From assembly GCA_946406115.1 (NCBI GenBank), contig OX291561.1:7618273-7682272 (forward strand): 64,000 nucleotides of DNA, written 5' to 3'. This DNA comes from Apoda limacodes (taxonomy: Eukaryota > Arthropoda > Insecta > Lepidoptera > Limacodidae). Below are positions 22,901-31,429 of this stretch, piece by piece; positions within the stretch are counted from its first letter, which is position 1, and every line of letters begins with the position of its first letter. The position numbers were made by a program, and so were the translations under genes. The notes under the pieces are model-generated. The model did not search any database, was not told where the DNA came from, and saw only the letters and a program-made list of their open reading frames with translations.

Positions 22901-23797
22901 AACTCAAGTGGCAATGGGTAGGCCAGTTAGCTCGTAGAATAAATGAACGATGGAGAAGAAGTGGTAAGTAAGCGCGGCGCAGTGTAAGATGACCAACCAG
23001 TAGATGCACTGGGGCCAGTCCAGTCATGAAGAAGACGATGAAAGTAATGTTTTTGATGGTTAGTTGTCCAGTGCTGTACTATTTATTACTGAAACTCGGT
23101 TTGGAGTAGGTAAGGTTTTGAAGGCATATTTTACCTGTTTTATTATAAAAGAGATTAGGTACAAATTATTCTCCCAGAGTGCAACCAGTATGAAAAATTG
23201 GCGAAATACCGTGCCCTTGAAGCACAGTAAAAGCCACACTGCTACGAACATGTAATCTATAGCTAAAATAATAATAGGTGCAAAAATTAGAAAACTGAGT
23301 GGCGCAGTGGTAGAGTGTGCCGCTGCTATGTCAATTCGAGTCCCCGAAAGGGAAAACCGATATCATAACATTTCTGGGAATACCATTGGTGAAACTTAGA
23401 TGTTACAGGCATACGTGCTTGACATCTCTGATCACCCCTTCTGAGATAAGTGGCATAATGGTATTTATTTATTTTATTTTAACGAAAAAATCTCATAAAC
23501 TTTCAAACATTTAATATCACACAAATTTAAATTAGTATCTTACTTATTATAATTATGAAATACATAATTGATAGTTTTAATAAATTTATAAAGACTAATT
23601 AAGTTTTCAACCAAAGATAACGTAAAAACTATATTGTTAAGTAAATGGTTAAATCAAAGTAAAAGATGGAAAATTTTCATCAAATATATAAAAAAGGGTA
23701 ACTGACCTTTCTCTTCTGGTGCATAAATTTCTCCGATTACGAGACGAAAACAAAACATCCATAAAAAGCTATTAAATATCATACTCGCTTTGTACAT
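8780..23797 (-). CDS. KIAA1549-family (UPF0606/DUF3827) single-pass membrane protein, complete, 15 exons
   Basis: Exons in transcript order: 23797-23707, 18407-18217, 17671-17490, 16917-16392, 16081-15931, 15355-15079, 13624-13516, 13222-13143, 12889-12789, 12110-11990, 11107-10875, 10533-10357, 10137-10032, 9417-9294, 8914-8780. All 14 junctions are GT-AG with agreeing phases; the coding length is 2604 nt (867 residues plus TAG). Visible features are a signal peptide (about 1-26), an ectodomain with YVVLVGGRAVPA and the following DMRLV/ANELG stretch (about 340-375), a Leu/Val transmembrane helix (about 448-470), then the basic stop-transfer RRKAKK. The cytoplasmic tail is Ser/Pro/Arg-rich, with RFNELMDDAFTLF (about 709-721) and PIISAIKTEIQR near the C-terminus. 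From family knowledge these match the vertebrate SLLDDAFAL and LIKAIREELLRL motifs. Vertebrate members have a longer N-terminus; the human protein is known from BRAF fusions and retinal disease. Molecular function is unknown. Confidence 0.92.
9294..9417 (-). CDS. KIAA1549-like exon 14
   Basis: The acceptor is a T-run plus gcag and the donor gtaagt (phase 2 in, 0 out). It encodes TGTNTVSTEQSLGARPRTSF, a Pro/Lys run and TRAWGPTSPH. It was found because exon 13 could not join exon 15 in a sensible frame without it; its phases solve this exactly. Confidence 0.86.
9643..9920 (+). repeat. Full-length copy of the ggttccgta-bounded interspersed repeat
   Basis: It runs from 'aaaccggccaagtgcgagtc' and 'cgaagggttccgtaccatta' through 'aaatcacgtttgttgtatgg', 'acatctgtgaaaatttcaac' and 'cagacggacagacagcgaag' to 'tttgggtacggaccccaaa'. 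About 275 bases, in a KIAA1549-like intron. Confidence 0.7.
10032..10137 (-). CDS. KIAA1549-like exon 13
   Basis: The acceptor is tttgtag and the donor gtaggt (phase 1 in, 2 out). It encodes TDRIPVVSEARNDNVRVPGP then SGGSDAVRGWSAGP, Gly/Ser-rich and probably disordered. High GC stands out against the introns. Confidence 0.85.
10357..10533 (-). CDS. KIAA1549-like exon 12: conserved DDAF helix
   Basis: The acceptor is tgtgtag and the donor gtactt (phase 1 at both ends). It contains SRMRQRFNELMDDAFTLFGS, the counterpart of the human SLLDDAFALVAPSS block, followed by a low-complexity linker. This is one of the two strongest family markers in the cytoplasmic tail. Confidence 0.93.
10875..11107 (-). 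CDS. KIAA1549-like exon 11
   Basis: The acceptor is tatttcag and the donor gtaagt (phase 2 in, 1 out). It encodes GNLVEPLSRILEPVSVRHLD, a Ser/Lys-rich stretch and LVRLGSIDKDPGVIGPLVWD then LHCQRIKD. A SINE copy lies about 40 bases outside its acceptor. Confidence 0.9.
11148..11345 (+). mobile_element. tRNA-derived SINE, copy 2
   Basis: It contains 'gcagagggtatgggttcgat' (B box), 'aaatgtgataaacatatgtg', a TA microsatellite (about 11283-11303) and the tail 'tggtatccataacacaagct'. It lies about 40 bases from the acceptor of KIAA1549-like exon 11, antisense to that gene. Confidence 0.8.
11580..11865 (+). repeat. Interspersed repeat, copy A
   Basis: Shares 'cggaaacggctccaaggatt', 'ttcatgaaatttagtatgca', 'caatgataaactgaaaaa' and 'cttgacaatagatggcgttg' with the copy at 21455-21740. 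Confidence 0.6.
11990..12110 (-). CDS. KIAA1549-like exon 10
   Basis: The acceptor is ttgtccag and the donor gttact (phase 1 in, 2 out). It encodes TTDSLLEAAGVESSDSGDPT then APQTPTSYLSMPSINSFP. Confidence 0.88.
12789..12889 (-). CDS. KIAA1549-like exon 9
   Basis: The acceptor is ggttccag and the donor gtgtgt (phase 2 in, 1 out). It encodes SSSTTSSGVSEVVATVRRRQ then KKPHALRMPQKKR, a Ser run followed by two basic clusters. Confidence 0.87.
13143..13222 (-). CDS. KIAA1549-like exon 8
   Basis: The acceptor is tgttacag and the donor gtgaga (phase 0 in, 2 out). It encodes LISVVSPSRTRPSSTLLPIY then RATSASS, a low-complexity basic Ser-rich tail segment. Confidence 0.88.
13516..13624 (-). CDS. KIAA1549-like exon 7: juxtamembrane basic/coiled segment
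   Basis: The acceptor is ctgtgcag and the donor gtatat (phase 2 in, 0 out). It encodes RKAKKSAESLRVYRSELMRE and AERNQLRQVHEEKDGK, a charged helix directly after the membrane. Confidence 0.92.
13705..13975 (+). repeat. Interspersed repeat of the 'cggttatcg ... ccaaatttcatcc' family
   Basis: The head 'aaatacggttatcggaatag' and the tail 'gttccaaatttcatccagat' plus 'aaatattagtata' are shared with copies at about 41010-41275 (-), 51980-52090 (+), 53575-53860 (-), 54143-54575 (+), 55240-55665 (-) and 60655-60900 (+). This is a common end of lepidopteran retroposons. Confidence 0.6.
14555..14800 (+). mobile_element. LINE 3'-end fragment
   Basis: Decayed frame reading FFKKEVIRFLKGRQR, preceded by 'ctccctgtcaaag'-like ELPxKVF coding sequence, with 'taccatcaggcggcccgtgt' following. 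The same protein end occurs at 28985 (+) and about 20270-20470 (-), so this is a repeated reverse-transcriptase C-terminal/3' end, not a host gene. Confidence 0.6.
15079..15355 (-). CDS. KIAA1549-like exon 6: transmembrane exon
   Basis: The acceptor is attcttcag and the donor gtgact (phase 1 in, 2 out). It reads LLYGQKTLREAKSLLNLKG, then SLGSCYPDCIVSS, a Gly/Glu linker and the helix LWALAVGGTVAVLVLLVLLV followed by LLCFAQ. The charged turn RRKAKK spans the junction with exon 7 and sets the orientation (C-terminus cytoplasmic). Confidence 0.95.
15418..15505 (-). repeat. tRNA-derived repeat fragment
   Basis: Minus-strand 'ccaaattggtctagagtcct' and 'ctagagccgaaggtccacat' resemble the tRNA-like head of a moth SINE. 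The acceptor stem does not pair, so it is not a tRNA gene. Confidence 0.4.
15931..16081 (-). CDS. KIAA1549-like exon 5: conserved membrane-proximal ectodomain
   Basis: The acceptor is gtgtacag and the donor gtgagt (phase 0 in, 1 out). It encodes SIQIVYVVLVGGRAVPAAVA, ARDMRLVRDAEVANELG and AIVTTKAE, the most recognisable block of the KIAA1549 ectodomain, probably a compact alpha/beta fold. Confidence 0.94.
16121..16340 (+). mobile_element. tRNA-derived SINE, copy 3
   Basis: It has the same order of blocks as the copy at 11148: 'gtgcagagggtgtgggttcg', 'tgtgataaacatttgtgttt', 'tggtatccataacacaagct'. It fills most of the 310-base intron between exons 4 and 5 of the KIAA1549-like gene. Confidence 0.8.
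16392..16917 (-). CDS. KIAA1549-like exon 4: large ectodomain exon
   Basis: The acceptor is atattacag and the donor gtgaga (phase 2 in, 0 out); it has 175 full codons. The first half is Asn/Ser-rich with several N-x-S/T sequons (NSS, NIT) and looks unstructured. The second half contains RLREVESWILVTPTVVLKKR and PPVLVHIQNITE. The long open frame plus matching phases support it. Confidence 0.92.
17490..17671 (-). CDS. KIAA1549-like exon 3: ectodomain
   Basis: The acceptor is tctaatag and the donor gtatat (phase 0 in, 2 out). It reads AVTDQTTGECMLNCGDPG and later RRYWLLTVIQGS and LQLRLARLYQKAF. Two Cys (ECMLNC) could form an extracellular disulfide. Confidence 0.88.
18058..18130 (+). repeat. 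tRNA-like sequence (SINE head, not a functional tRNA)
   Basis: A-box-like 'tggctaaattggcaaggcac' and B-box-like 'gcaggtttaagtcctggc' are correctly spaced, but the acceptor stem does not pair. Confidence 0.45.
18217..18407 (-). CDS. KIAA1549-like exon 2: ectodomain, Pro-rich
   Basis: The acceptor is ttcatcag and the donor gtaagt; it enters in phase 1 and leaves in phase 0. It encodes YLLISPDQHEETPRLEDFFW, a Gly/Pro-rich stretch with PPAPPDPP, and TTTVLATVYLDSYPPQ. The GC content is much higher than in the surrounding intron. Confidence 0.88.
18535..18815 (+). mobile_element. SINE-like repeat
   Basis: It includes 'ggaggttcgaaccccaaggt' (B box), 'tcggtgaaggcaaacatcgt', 'gaggaaacctgcatacgtca' and 'gtggggacgtatgaaggctg'. 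The last block recurs at 34428-34470. These are familiar blocks of moth SINEs. Confidence 0.65.
19884..19918. repeat. (AT)n microsatellite
   Basis: An uninterrupted alternating TA tract of about 30 bases in an intron of the KIAA1549-like gene. Confidence 0.9.
20270..20470 (-). mobile_element. LINE 3'-end fragment
   Basis: On the minus strand a broken frame reads ELPVKVF...FFKRQVIRFSKG, matching the copies at 14555 and 28985. Stops and shifts show it is dead. Confidence 0.55.
21455..21740 (+). repeat. Interspersed repeat, copy B
   Basis: Colinear and about 80% alike by eye with 11580-11865: 'cggaaacggctccagcgatt', 'gacaatgataaactgaaaaa', 'cttgacaatagatagtgttg'. Confidence 0.6.
22470..23030 (+). 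pseudogene. RTE-type reverse transcriptase pseudogene (C-terminal part)
   Basis: Broken reading on + gives GDIFLKLFTTVEDVF (GVRQGDxxSPKLF block), KDQTKIMSNLHIVVGNN and FQVVDKYENRIRRLQ (thumb), and LKWQWVGQLARRINERWRRS (typical C-terminal KWxWxGHxAR block). Catalytic motifs and frame are lost. It lies in the large first intron of the KIAA1549-like gene. Confidence 0.75.
23298..23362 (+). repeat. tRNA-like SINE head
   Basis: 'gagtggcgcagtggtagagt' (A box) and 'tcaattcgagtccccgaaag' (B box). Stem pairing is poor, so a SINE fragment is more likely than a tRNA. Confidence 0.4.
23707..23797 (-). CDS. KIAA1549-like exon 1: start codon and signal peptide
   Basis: ATG is 23797-23795. Residues MYKASMIFNSFLWMFCFRLV then IGEIYA form a short basic start and a hydrophobic core with small residues near the end: a signal peptide. 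It leaves in phase 1 at donor gtcagt, and the split codon becomes Val with exon 2. A second in-frame ATG five codons later could also initiate. Confidence 0.88.
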
Positions 23798-24040
23798 AGC
23801 GAATGATTCGTCACAAAAGTACCAAACGACTCATGATTTCATGTCCGAAGTTTACTAATTCGTAATATAAGCATTACAAAATATTAAAATTATGATTTAT
23901 CACATATCGATGTTCCGCGCTACACTTAAATTGAAAATCACTAACAATGAAATTAGCCCACCTAACAACCAAAACAGTTGGAATACGAGTGTGGTTTGGT
24001 ATTGTTGTCCCGTTGCTTAGCGACTAAAATTGAATAACCC
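23798..24040 (-). promoter_or_regulatory. Likely 5' UTR/promoter region of the KIAA1549-like gene
   Basis: This stretch lies directly upstream of the start codon on the minus strand and has no ORF or recognised repeat. It has slightly more CpG than the sequence beyond it (for example near 24040). I see no clear TATA box. Placement is by position only; a separate 5' UTR exon further upstream is possible. Confidence 0.3.
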
Positions 24041-24639
24041 GCGCAATGTTCATATTATCTTTTTATTAATACAATTGAATTATAATTAACCTTTTTAAAA
24101 TTATTAAATCATTTAATTTTTTATAAAAAAACAAAGTACAGTTTCTATTTAGACAGTCATAGCACAAATAGCAAGTTTACAAAAACTATAAAAGAGGAAC
24201 TCAATTGACTATTTTTAAAAAAAAAATATGAAAGAGTTGCCAGATAAAAAATAATCTTCCTACTATAGTCAAGAACGAATAAAACTTTTACAGGGATGCA
24301 GACATCATCTAATTTATAGTGAAATGAAAACATTTAATTTTTTTGTTTAGGTAGATATTGAAATTTCATATTACTAAATCCAGGGTGAACTATTGTAGAT
24401 TTATAAGTATCTTTTTGAATATTTTTTTCTGCTCATATAACACTGACAATAGAGGCAAAAACATGATATGCATAGAGCCTACTAGCGGTGGTGAATACTG
24501 CATTCCAGTCGGTTATAATAAAGTTCAGAAAGGAATTTAAAATCAATCCGGACTCGGTATCATTATGTAGCATCTTGTTAAAGTAATACAACTATTTTTA
24601 AAAAATACGTTTTATTTATAGTAATTTATGCTAAAAAAA
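24041..24639. other. No feature seen
   Basis: AT-rich intergenic DNA upstream of the KIAA1549-like gene. No coding bias, splice-flanked ORF or repeat recognised. Confidence 0.4.
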
Positions 24640-25620
24640 GTTTTTGCTCAGATGGCAGGGTGGTAAGAAAACTGGCTGCATTTCCTTGCTAAATAGAGAT
24701 GCTGAATTAGCTCGAAAAAAGAGCAGGCTCTTTTGTCACTAGCAACTGCCAGCTCCGGATCTACATTTTTAAAAAAATCTGCGGCCCATATCCATAAGCC
24801 TGGGCATAGGGTAAAGCGCGAAGGCAATACCAGACCAGACTCTTTTAAGACGTACTTTGTCCCAGTCACTAACACAATTTTAAATTAAATCTTTATGCAA
24901 AGCCTGTACCAGTGGAAAATCCCAAAGTTGGTTCCTCTGGGATATCTATGCTGAGACAGAGAACCATCAACTCTTGCGATTCGAGGGTTATTGAAAACGC
25001 TTTTACTTTAGAAATGCAAGTGGAGCAACATTTGTTGTTTTTCTAATGCCAAAACCATGTATTAGATAGGCAAACCGCATTGGTCTCAAGTTGATTGAGC
25101 TAGTGCTAATTTTCTACAATCAACTTAAGGCTTGCATCTAAGTAATCTAAGAAACTAGGAAATTTTGGAATTAAAGTCTTTGATTACAGGATAAATGCCT
25201 AAACTAAACAACGCTGGTCCTAAATGATCACCTTGTTGGATGCTAACTTCTGACTCTATTATACTATTTCCATAAAATATTTTTGAAGATTCGTTGTAAC
25301 TTCGGCAAATTTAAGGATAGGTTTCCTGGAGATGAGATAAAAAGTAAAAAGCATTTCTCACATCAATCTTAAGGTTTTTGTGAAAGTTAAGAGTTGAATG
25401 TAAAGTGCCCTTGCAGCGTCCTTTGCTTCTATGACCAACTTAATGTGGTTGGAATTTAGTTTCAAAGGTGGAGACTATGTGCTTTCAAACTTATTTTTAT
25501 GTAACAAGGCAAAAATTGCTGCCTATTGCATTGGGCCTAATGCCGCCTCCTTCAGAGTCTCGCCCCAAAAGCCCAGTGAAGCAGTAATGGCTGCATCAAA
25601 CAACTGCATAATCAGATCAG
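24640..25620 (-). pseudogene. Non-LTR reverse transcriptase pseudogene
   Basis: Minus-strand pieces read KIDVRNAF, FYGNSIIESEVSIQQGDHLG and PALFSLGIYPVIKDF, the RT block KxDxxNAF...VQQGDPLGPxLFxL. Stops interrupt it. Upstream and downstream pieces (GFWGETLKEAALGP; near 24650-24875) fit the same element. The clade is not resolved. Confidence 0.7.
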
Positions 25621-25908
25621 AAAAAAAAAATCACGTGAGAGTACATTGAGACCTTGGCCTTCCCATTGAAATATGTGTCTAAAATAGGTCCGTTTAAATT
25701 TCTGATTTTGCTATAATGGCTTATGTATGACTCTGAAAGAATAAGTCAGATTGAAAGTTGAACAAGTTCCGAACGATAGAGAAAGCTTGATGCCGTTGGT
25801 GTATAACAAAGTGCTAAATTATTTATAAATAATATTAATAACAGGAACAAAATAAGTCACGACTAATTTCAAAGAAAAACGCATCAGAATCAGTATAAAT
25901 TGATTTTA

Positions 25909-25973
25909 AATTTTCTTTGCCAATCGGTAGAGGTGCAGAGAGAAAACACCTCTACCGATTGGCAAAGAAAATT
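25909..25973. repeat. Perfect 27-bp inverted repeat with 11-base loop
   Basis: The arm 25909-25935 (includes ttgccaatcggtagaggtg) is exactly complementary to 25947-25973; the loop is cagagagaaaa. No ORF and no copies noticed elsewhere in the window. Confidence 0.95.
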
Positions 25974-26289
25974 CTGAAGTGAGTTTAGGGATATTCATAA
26001 AACAAAACAAATCCTTAGCAGCTATAGTTTAAAATATTGCCTAGCCAGTTTTTTAACATATTTATATTTATTTCTTTGATAATTTGTTTTTGTCTCCTCA
26101 TCTTCATGTTCATTGCTTAAATCTCTAAAGATAAGCGGCCGTGGTTTTATACAGCCCACCCTCAAAGTGTAGATATTACATGTAAACTATTTAGGATAAT
26201 TTGTTATTGCAACATTGGAATAGTAGAATCTAATTTTAATGCTCTGGCAATACTAAGAAAGAAAAAATATTTATTTCTTTTCTTTTCAT

Positions 26290-26755
26290 TTGGGTGAGTT
26301 TGTTCGTCGCTTCCGTCCGTGTGACGGATCCTATGCGACGTGAACGGGTGTGCGAAAGTATGAAGTGAAATCGTACTAAAAGTGTGTGAAATGTTTAGTG
26401 ATAGTTTTTATTATGCTAAGAATACAAAATGAGTGCGAAAGGATAGCCCTGTTTTCTGTAATCTATCTGAAAACTAAACCATCGTAGTGCACGTAACATT
26501 TTCTAAGAACAGTTTCAAAATGGCTGTGTTTTGAAGGACCCTTTGTCCGTTTTTGTGTGCTTGTTCAGCATGATAGTGGGATCATACTATCAGAATTCTG
26601 ACTTCAAGAGGTGAGATAGATTCTTGATAAGTTTTGGTGATTCCGGATGTGAAAAACGTGTGTGGAAAATTACTGGTTCCCGCCGAAGTGTCCTGTCGTT
26701 TTGTTGCTTTCTACGCCAGCGATAGCATAACGTTCACTATCAACGTGTGAGTTTC
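26290..26755 (+). other. Possible 5' untranslated exon/promoter region of an unidentified + gene
   Basis: A non-repetitive stretch with more CpG than its surroundings, short upstream ATGs with early stops, and candidate donors (caagag|gtgaga near 26617; aacgtgtgag near 26742). 'ttcccgcc' at 26677-26684 resembles an E2F site. Style fits an insect 5' UTR exon; no transcript evidence. Confidence 0.3.
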
Positions 26756-26949
26756 AATGGTTCTTTTATTTTCTTTTTATATTACTTTGCTATAATTTAT
26801 TCTATGTGTAAAGATGTTTCGAAGTATATTAGGTTTTGGTTTCACAACATGTCTAATCATAAGACCAGCTGTCAGAATGAAGTAAGTAAACATATGATTC
26901 CGTTTATTATTGTTATTTGTCTCTTCAATGTCTTATAAGAATTTGAGGC

Positions 26950-28114
26950 TGCGTTGTAATTATCTTTACAATAGGAAAGTTGGTTTGGGATGTACTTACA
27001 AATGGGGATGCTGAGAAAAAATTGTTCAAATTAACTTTTACTCTGTCTTGATAACTACCATGAGGTAGGGCTGTAGAAAAGGGGGCTCTGAGAAAAGTCC
27101 AGTTTTTTTCCCTTTTTAAGGGGCCCTTTAGTTACTTTCAATAGAGTTAATTTTTACGTCTGGGGTTGTTAAATCAATTGTGTCTATGGCAGTGTTAATC
27201 AGTTAGCTGGACTTATGTTTTCCGCACTTAGCCTCATGATAGGGCCATTGTACGTAGGTAACCAATACATTCATTGGTTACTCATACCATCCCAGCTCCA
27301 TGCACCTCTCTCATGGTTTGTGGATTCTAAAGGAGCTTTGTCCATTGGTCACTCACACTTTTGCTGAAGAACCACGTGGGACGGTGTCTCCTTGGCTTCC
27401 ATAGAGCTCCTGTAATGAAGACTGTAGGTAACGCTGATATTGATAAAGTGTTTGTTTAGCAGCAGTGACCTGTTATTATGCCAACTATGTAGCATATGGC
27501 GGTGTAAAGTATTAAATTTTATGGTTGAATAACTAGCCCGAGCTAAGTGTTCAAATACTGCTTACTTTATTAACTTCCTCATTACATTCGTAATGCCCCC
27601 TTAAACAGGTATCTAAACCTGACTCAAAATCTATACGCAAATCTTGTAAACATAACCTAACTTTACTTAATGTTAATTTTTTCTGGTAATTTAATCATTA
27701 AAATACTTACATGATTACTTTTATTGTCACATTCTTTAACTAGTTTTCTAATCACGACACTGATTAAACCTTAAATCTACAAAATTTCAAATTTACGATG
27801 AGAAATATTATACACATTTATGTATATGTTGCATAGACCAACAAAGCGAAAGACGCGCGTCAAGGTCATTTTTGTTTACACAAATTGCAAATAGATTCTG
27901 AGTCAGGTTTATCTGCAATATGTTCTAATTAACTTTTACCCTGTCAAGTAATTTATGCCCAGTAAAGTGGATTTTTTAAATTTTTGGAACAAGTACCTAT
28001 TTGACTAATAATTTTGACTGACAGGAGTGATTAAAAGTGATATCTATGGCTGTGTAAATAATTTAACTTCACAGTTCAATAATTGCTCATAGCCACTAGC
28101 CAAGTGTGCAAAAC
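26950..28114. other. No gene seen
   Basis: Unremarkable AT-rich DNA with only short frames. If the 26.3-kb region is a 5' exon, this would be its first intron. Confidence 0.4.
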
Positions 28115-28400
28115 ATTAAAAATCGGCTAAGTGTGAGCCAGACTCTCGCACGAAGGGTTCCGTACCATTACGACTAGGTATATTCTGTGAATATTTTAAA
28201 CATCTACCTGTTGCCGTTATCAATATCGATATAGCAAAATCAAGCAAAAAAATCACGTTTGTTGTATGTAGGGGAGCCCCCTTAAATTTTTAATTTAATT
28301 TTAGTATCTGTTGTTATAGCGGCTACAGAAACATCATCATCATACATCTTCTGTGAAAATTTCAACTGTCTAACTATCACGGTTTATATAGCAAGTCATT
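28115..28400 (+). repeat. ggttccgta-bounded interspersed repeat, 3' edge missing
   Basis: 'ggctaagtgtgagccagact', 'cgaagggttccgtaccatta', 'aaatcacgtttgttgtatgt' and 'tgtgaaaatttcaactgtct' are in the same order as at 9643. Confidence 0.65.
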
Positions 28401-28984
28401 TTGACAAATTTTACAAGGAACTGAAACTCCCAATTAATAGTTAATTTAAGAATTTGCTTGATCTAATTAGTGATTGATGATGTATATAATCTATCTAATC
28501 TATATCTAAGTGTGTATTGCTTATATACCTAGTTTTTATTGATATTTCTGATTTTTAATTTTATCCTATTTTTTTCACTTGTAAAATTGGCTTGCATGGT
28601 GTTATTAGCTAAGAATGACAGAGTTTATATTGAGTAAGTGAACTCCCAAACAATTTGTCTGGACCAAGGTTAATGGTGGGAGATAGCACTAGCTTAGACT
28701 TTCCCTGTCATACTTATTAATTACTCTAATTGCTTGCCCCGCATGGGGTGTTAGCTATGTAGTAGTGTATGTACCGATAGGGCAATTGGGTGTGTGTTTG
28801 TGTTGATTCAAAATCGGAATACTTTTGTGAAGATATTTTACTGGTTCTATTGTGGAGACAATATGATTTTTTACTTGCTAATATTCGTAGCATTGCTATG
28901 ATTGCTTTTATTTTTTATGCACTATATTACTCTACTCTACTCCAGAGCTGCATGCTCCAAAATCTTACCCTTTTATTTAGGTAC

Positions 28985-29115
28985 TCTAACTGAGAAACTT
29001 CCTCCCGTGAATGATAGGTTGTGGAATGAGCTCCCTGCCAAGGTTTTCTCTAAGGACTACAGTATAGGGTTCTTCAAAAAAGAATTCATTAGATTTTTGA
29101 AGGGTTGCCAACCCG
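28985..29115 (+). mobile_element. LINE 3'-end fragment
   Basis: It reads EKLPPVNDRLWNELPAKVFS then FFKKEFIRFLKGCQP, the best preserved of three copies of this reverse-transcriptase C-terminal end in the window. Confidence 0.65.
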
Positions 29116-29399
29116 TGATTCATACCCCAGGGCAAGTAGATATTGAACTAACAATTCTGCATAAAACTTTTTATGCTTGCCACGTAGACAGCGGTGACAG
29201 AAGCAGTAGGCTTAGAAACATTTTTTCGTGGCAAAGACACGCAGTAATGTATTCTTCTATGGCCTGCCAAACACACTCACACATATACAAAGAAATGAAA
29301 GTATTTTCTGTGAACAGCTTGCATTCATACAGCGATTTTTTTTTTAGATGTCACTACAAAACCGGACAAACATGACCAAAACTCGCTGAAGTTTTACGA

Positions 29400-30600
29400 T
29401 AGTACTGGGATATGACAATGGCTGTAATTATTCAACTTATTTAAAAATCAGCACTTTTTCTTCTGTTGACATACAATAAAGCAGAGGTTCAATGAAAGAT
29501 TTTGTTCTTAAACTTATAAGTTAGTGCACAGGTAATGATAGAAAACACGAATTTTGAAAGAGTTTAGGCAGTGTGTGTGTGTTTTATTATTTACATTAAC
29601 AAAAATTGAGTTGTTTTAGTGACAAAAAACATACTATGTAGGTACTAGCTCAGATTGAGGGTACTTGGTAGTTATAGTGAATGGCCTTGTATTTCGATTC
29701 TGATCTGATCATATGTAACCAACCAATCAATTTAAAACAATAAGTACCTAACTATTTAACTGGCTAATTTCATGCAAACATACAAATAATATGGGATGAC
29801 AAACCACAATTATCATTTACAATATACACAACAGCAGCAGCAATTTTTTGGTCAGTCGATTTTCTTATTGTTTCTGCCTACCCTGATTAAAACCTCTGTG
29901 CACACCACTGCCCAGGCAGACACCAACAGGCAGACTGCAAGCTTGATTGCCAACTTAGTGGTATTAAACAAAAAGTAATTATAGTGTCTTGAAAACCTAA
30001 TAATTCTTGTTCACCACTTTAACCAGGTTTGAATGCCATATCATCCAACCGAGCATTGATCCATGGATTAACTGTGCAAGAGCCAGATCCATTAAGATTT
30101 TACAGTTGGGAAATCAGATCAGTGCCTGGGACTTGTGAACCAGTACATTTAGTTACTTTTGTGATAGTAACATAGCTTTTGTGTGTAGTTTAATCCTCAT
30201 TGGGTTCCATAGTCAAACAAGGAACACTTGTTGTTTTGCCATGACTGCTACATGACTACTACTAAGATACTACTACAAACACAGTGCTAATATTCAGAAG
30301 TTGAATTACAAAAATTTGTAATGAAGATGTAAGACAATAATTTGTTATATCTGGGGTAAATTTGCAAGAAAAAAGCGACTTGCCATATACCTTGTTACGA
30401 TTTCCGCAAATCAGTCATAAAAACAGTATTCTATTAGAATTCTAAGTTATTTGAATAAATAATGCTAGGATGTGTTAACTGTCAGTAAATGCTATTAGAT
30501 AATTTTTCAGTTTTTTCTTTGTTAAAAAGAAAAAAAACATATGTGAAAGTGGAAGTCAGTCACAAAAATCAGTAATAGTAAGTTGATGTATGTATATAAA
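29400..30600. other. No gene seen
   Basis: AT-rich DNA. A short CAG run (near 29832) lies in a frame of 60 codons without acceptor/donor support. Confidence 0.4.
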
Positions 30601-30603
30601 TAT

Positions 30604-31240
30604 ACACTGCTGGCTAAAAGTTTAAGACCACCTTACTAACTAAAAAGAAAAGATGGAAAATGAAATCAAATTTTTTTTTTTTAAATAGTTAGATCAATAT
30701 TCTAAAGTATTAGACTAATGCACAAATAACGTACATTATGATATAATTCGAAATATTAAATCCTCCCTTGCATTTTATTACTTTTTTCACAGTCTCAGCA
30801 TACGAGCAAGCAAATTATTTATATAATCTTGTGATATACTATTCCAGCTTTCTTTTAAAGCCTTTCACATGTCTTCTTGTGGAAGGTACAGCGAACATGA
30901 ACATTTCAGTCAAATTCTTCCCTTAAAAGTTGTTTTTTAACACCATGTTTTTTAATACTCCTTGCTAAATAACTGCTGCATAATTTTGAACTGTGTTTTA
31001 GATCATTATGCTATTAGAAAATGAATCCATTTCTAATTAATCATAGTCCAGAAGGAACGGCATTTTGTTGAAGAATTAGTTTATGCTGTTCCTTTTTAAT
31101 AAATCCATTGATTCCTACCATATCTCCAGTTTCATGGCCCAAAAAGCTACCCCATACCATAATGGAACCACCATCATGCTTAACTGTTTGCACTACACAG
31201 TCTAAACATACAATCGTATGAATAGTCACAAGAAATACTT
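30604..31240 (-). pseudogene. Tc1/mariner transposase pseudogene with left terminal repeat
   Basis: Minus strand: VKHDGGSIMVWGSFLGHETG (the GGSIMVWG block), NGFIKKEQHKLILQQNAVPSG, then a broken HNDLKHSSKLCSSYL (DNDPKHTS block holding a catalytic Asp) and DMxKALKESWNSISQDYINN. The left end 'cactgctggctaaaagttta' after TA looks like a Tc1 terminal repeat. The right terminal repeat and N-terminal DNA-binding domain are missing. Confidence 0.8.
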
Positions 31241-31429
31241 TCCTATTGACAAGTATTTCTACCGGCCCCCTTTATTTCATACAAACTGATGTTTTTCTTT
31301 ACTTGCATTTCATAATCTGTTTCTCTTCTAAAGTTAATCTTTTTACGATAGTTTTCTTTTTCTTGCAGAGTTTTCTTTTCTAGTTCTCTAATTAGTAGTA
31401 GTTTCTAATTAGTTTGGAATGGAGACGAA

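Noticed and set aside
22626..23027. 133-codon minus-strand ORF
   Set aside because: It is the antisense shadow of the RTE reverse-transcriptase pseudogene on +.
23298..23362. Candidate tRNA gene
   Set aside because: Same reason: internal promoter boxes without a foldable cloverleaf.
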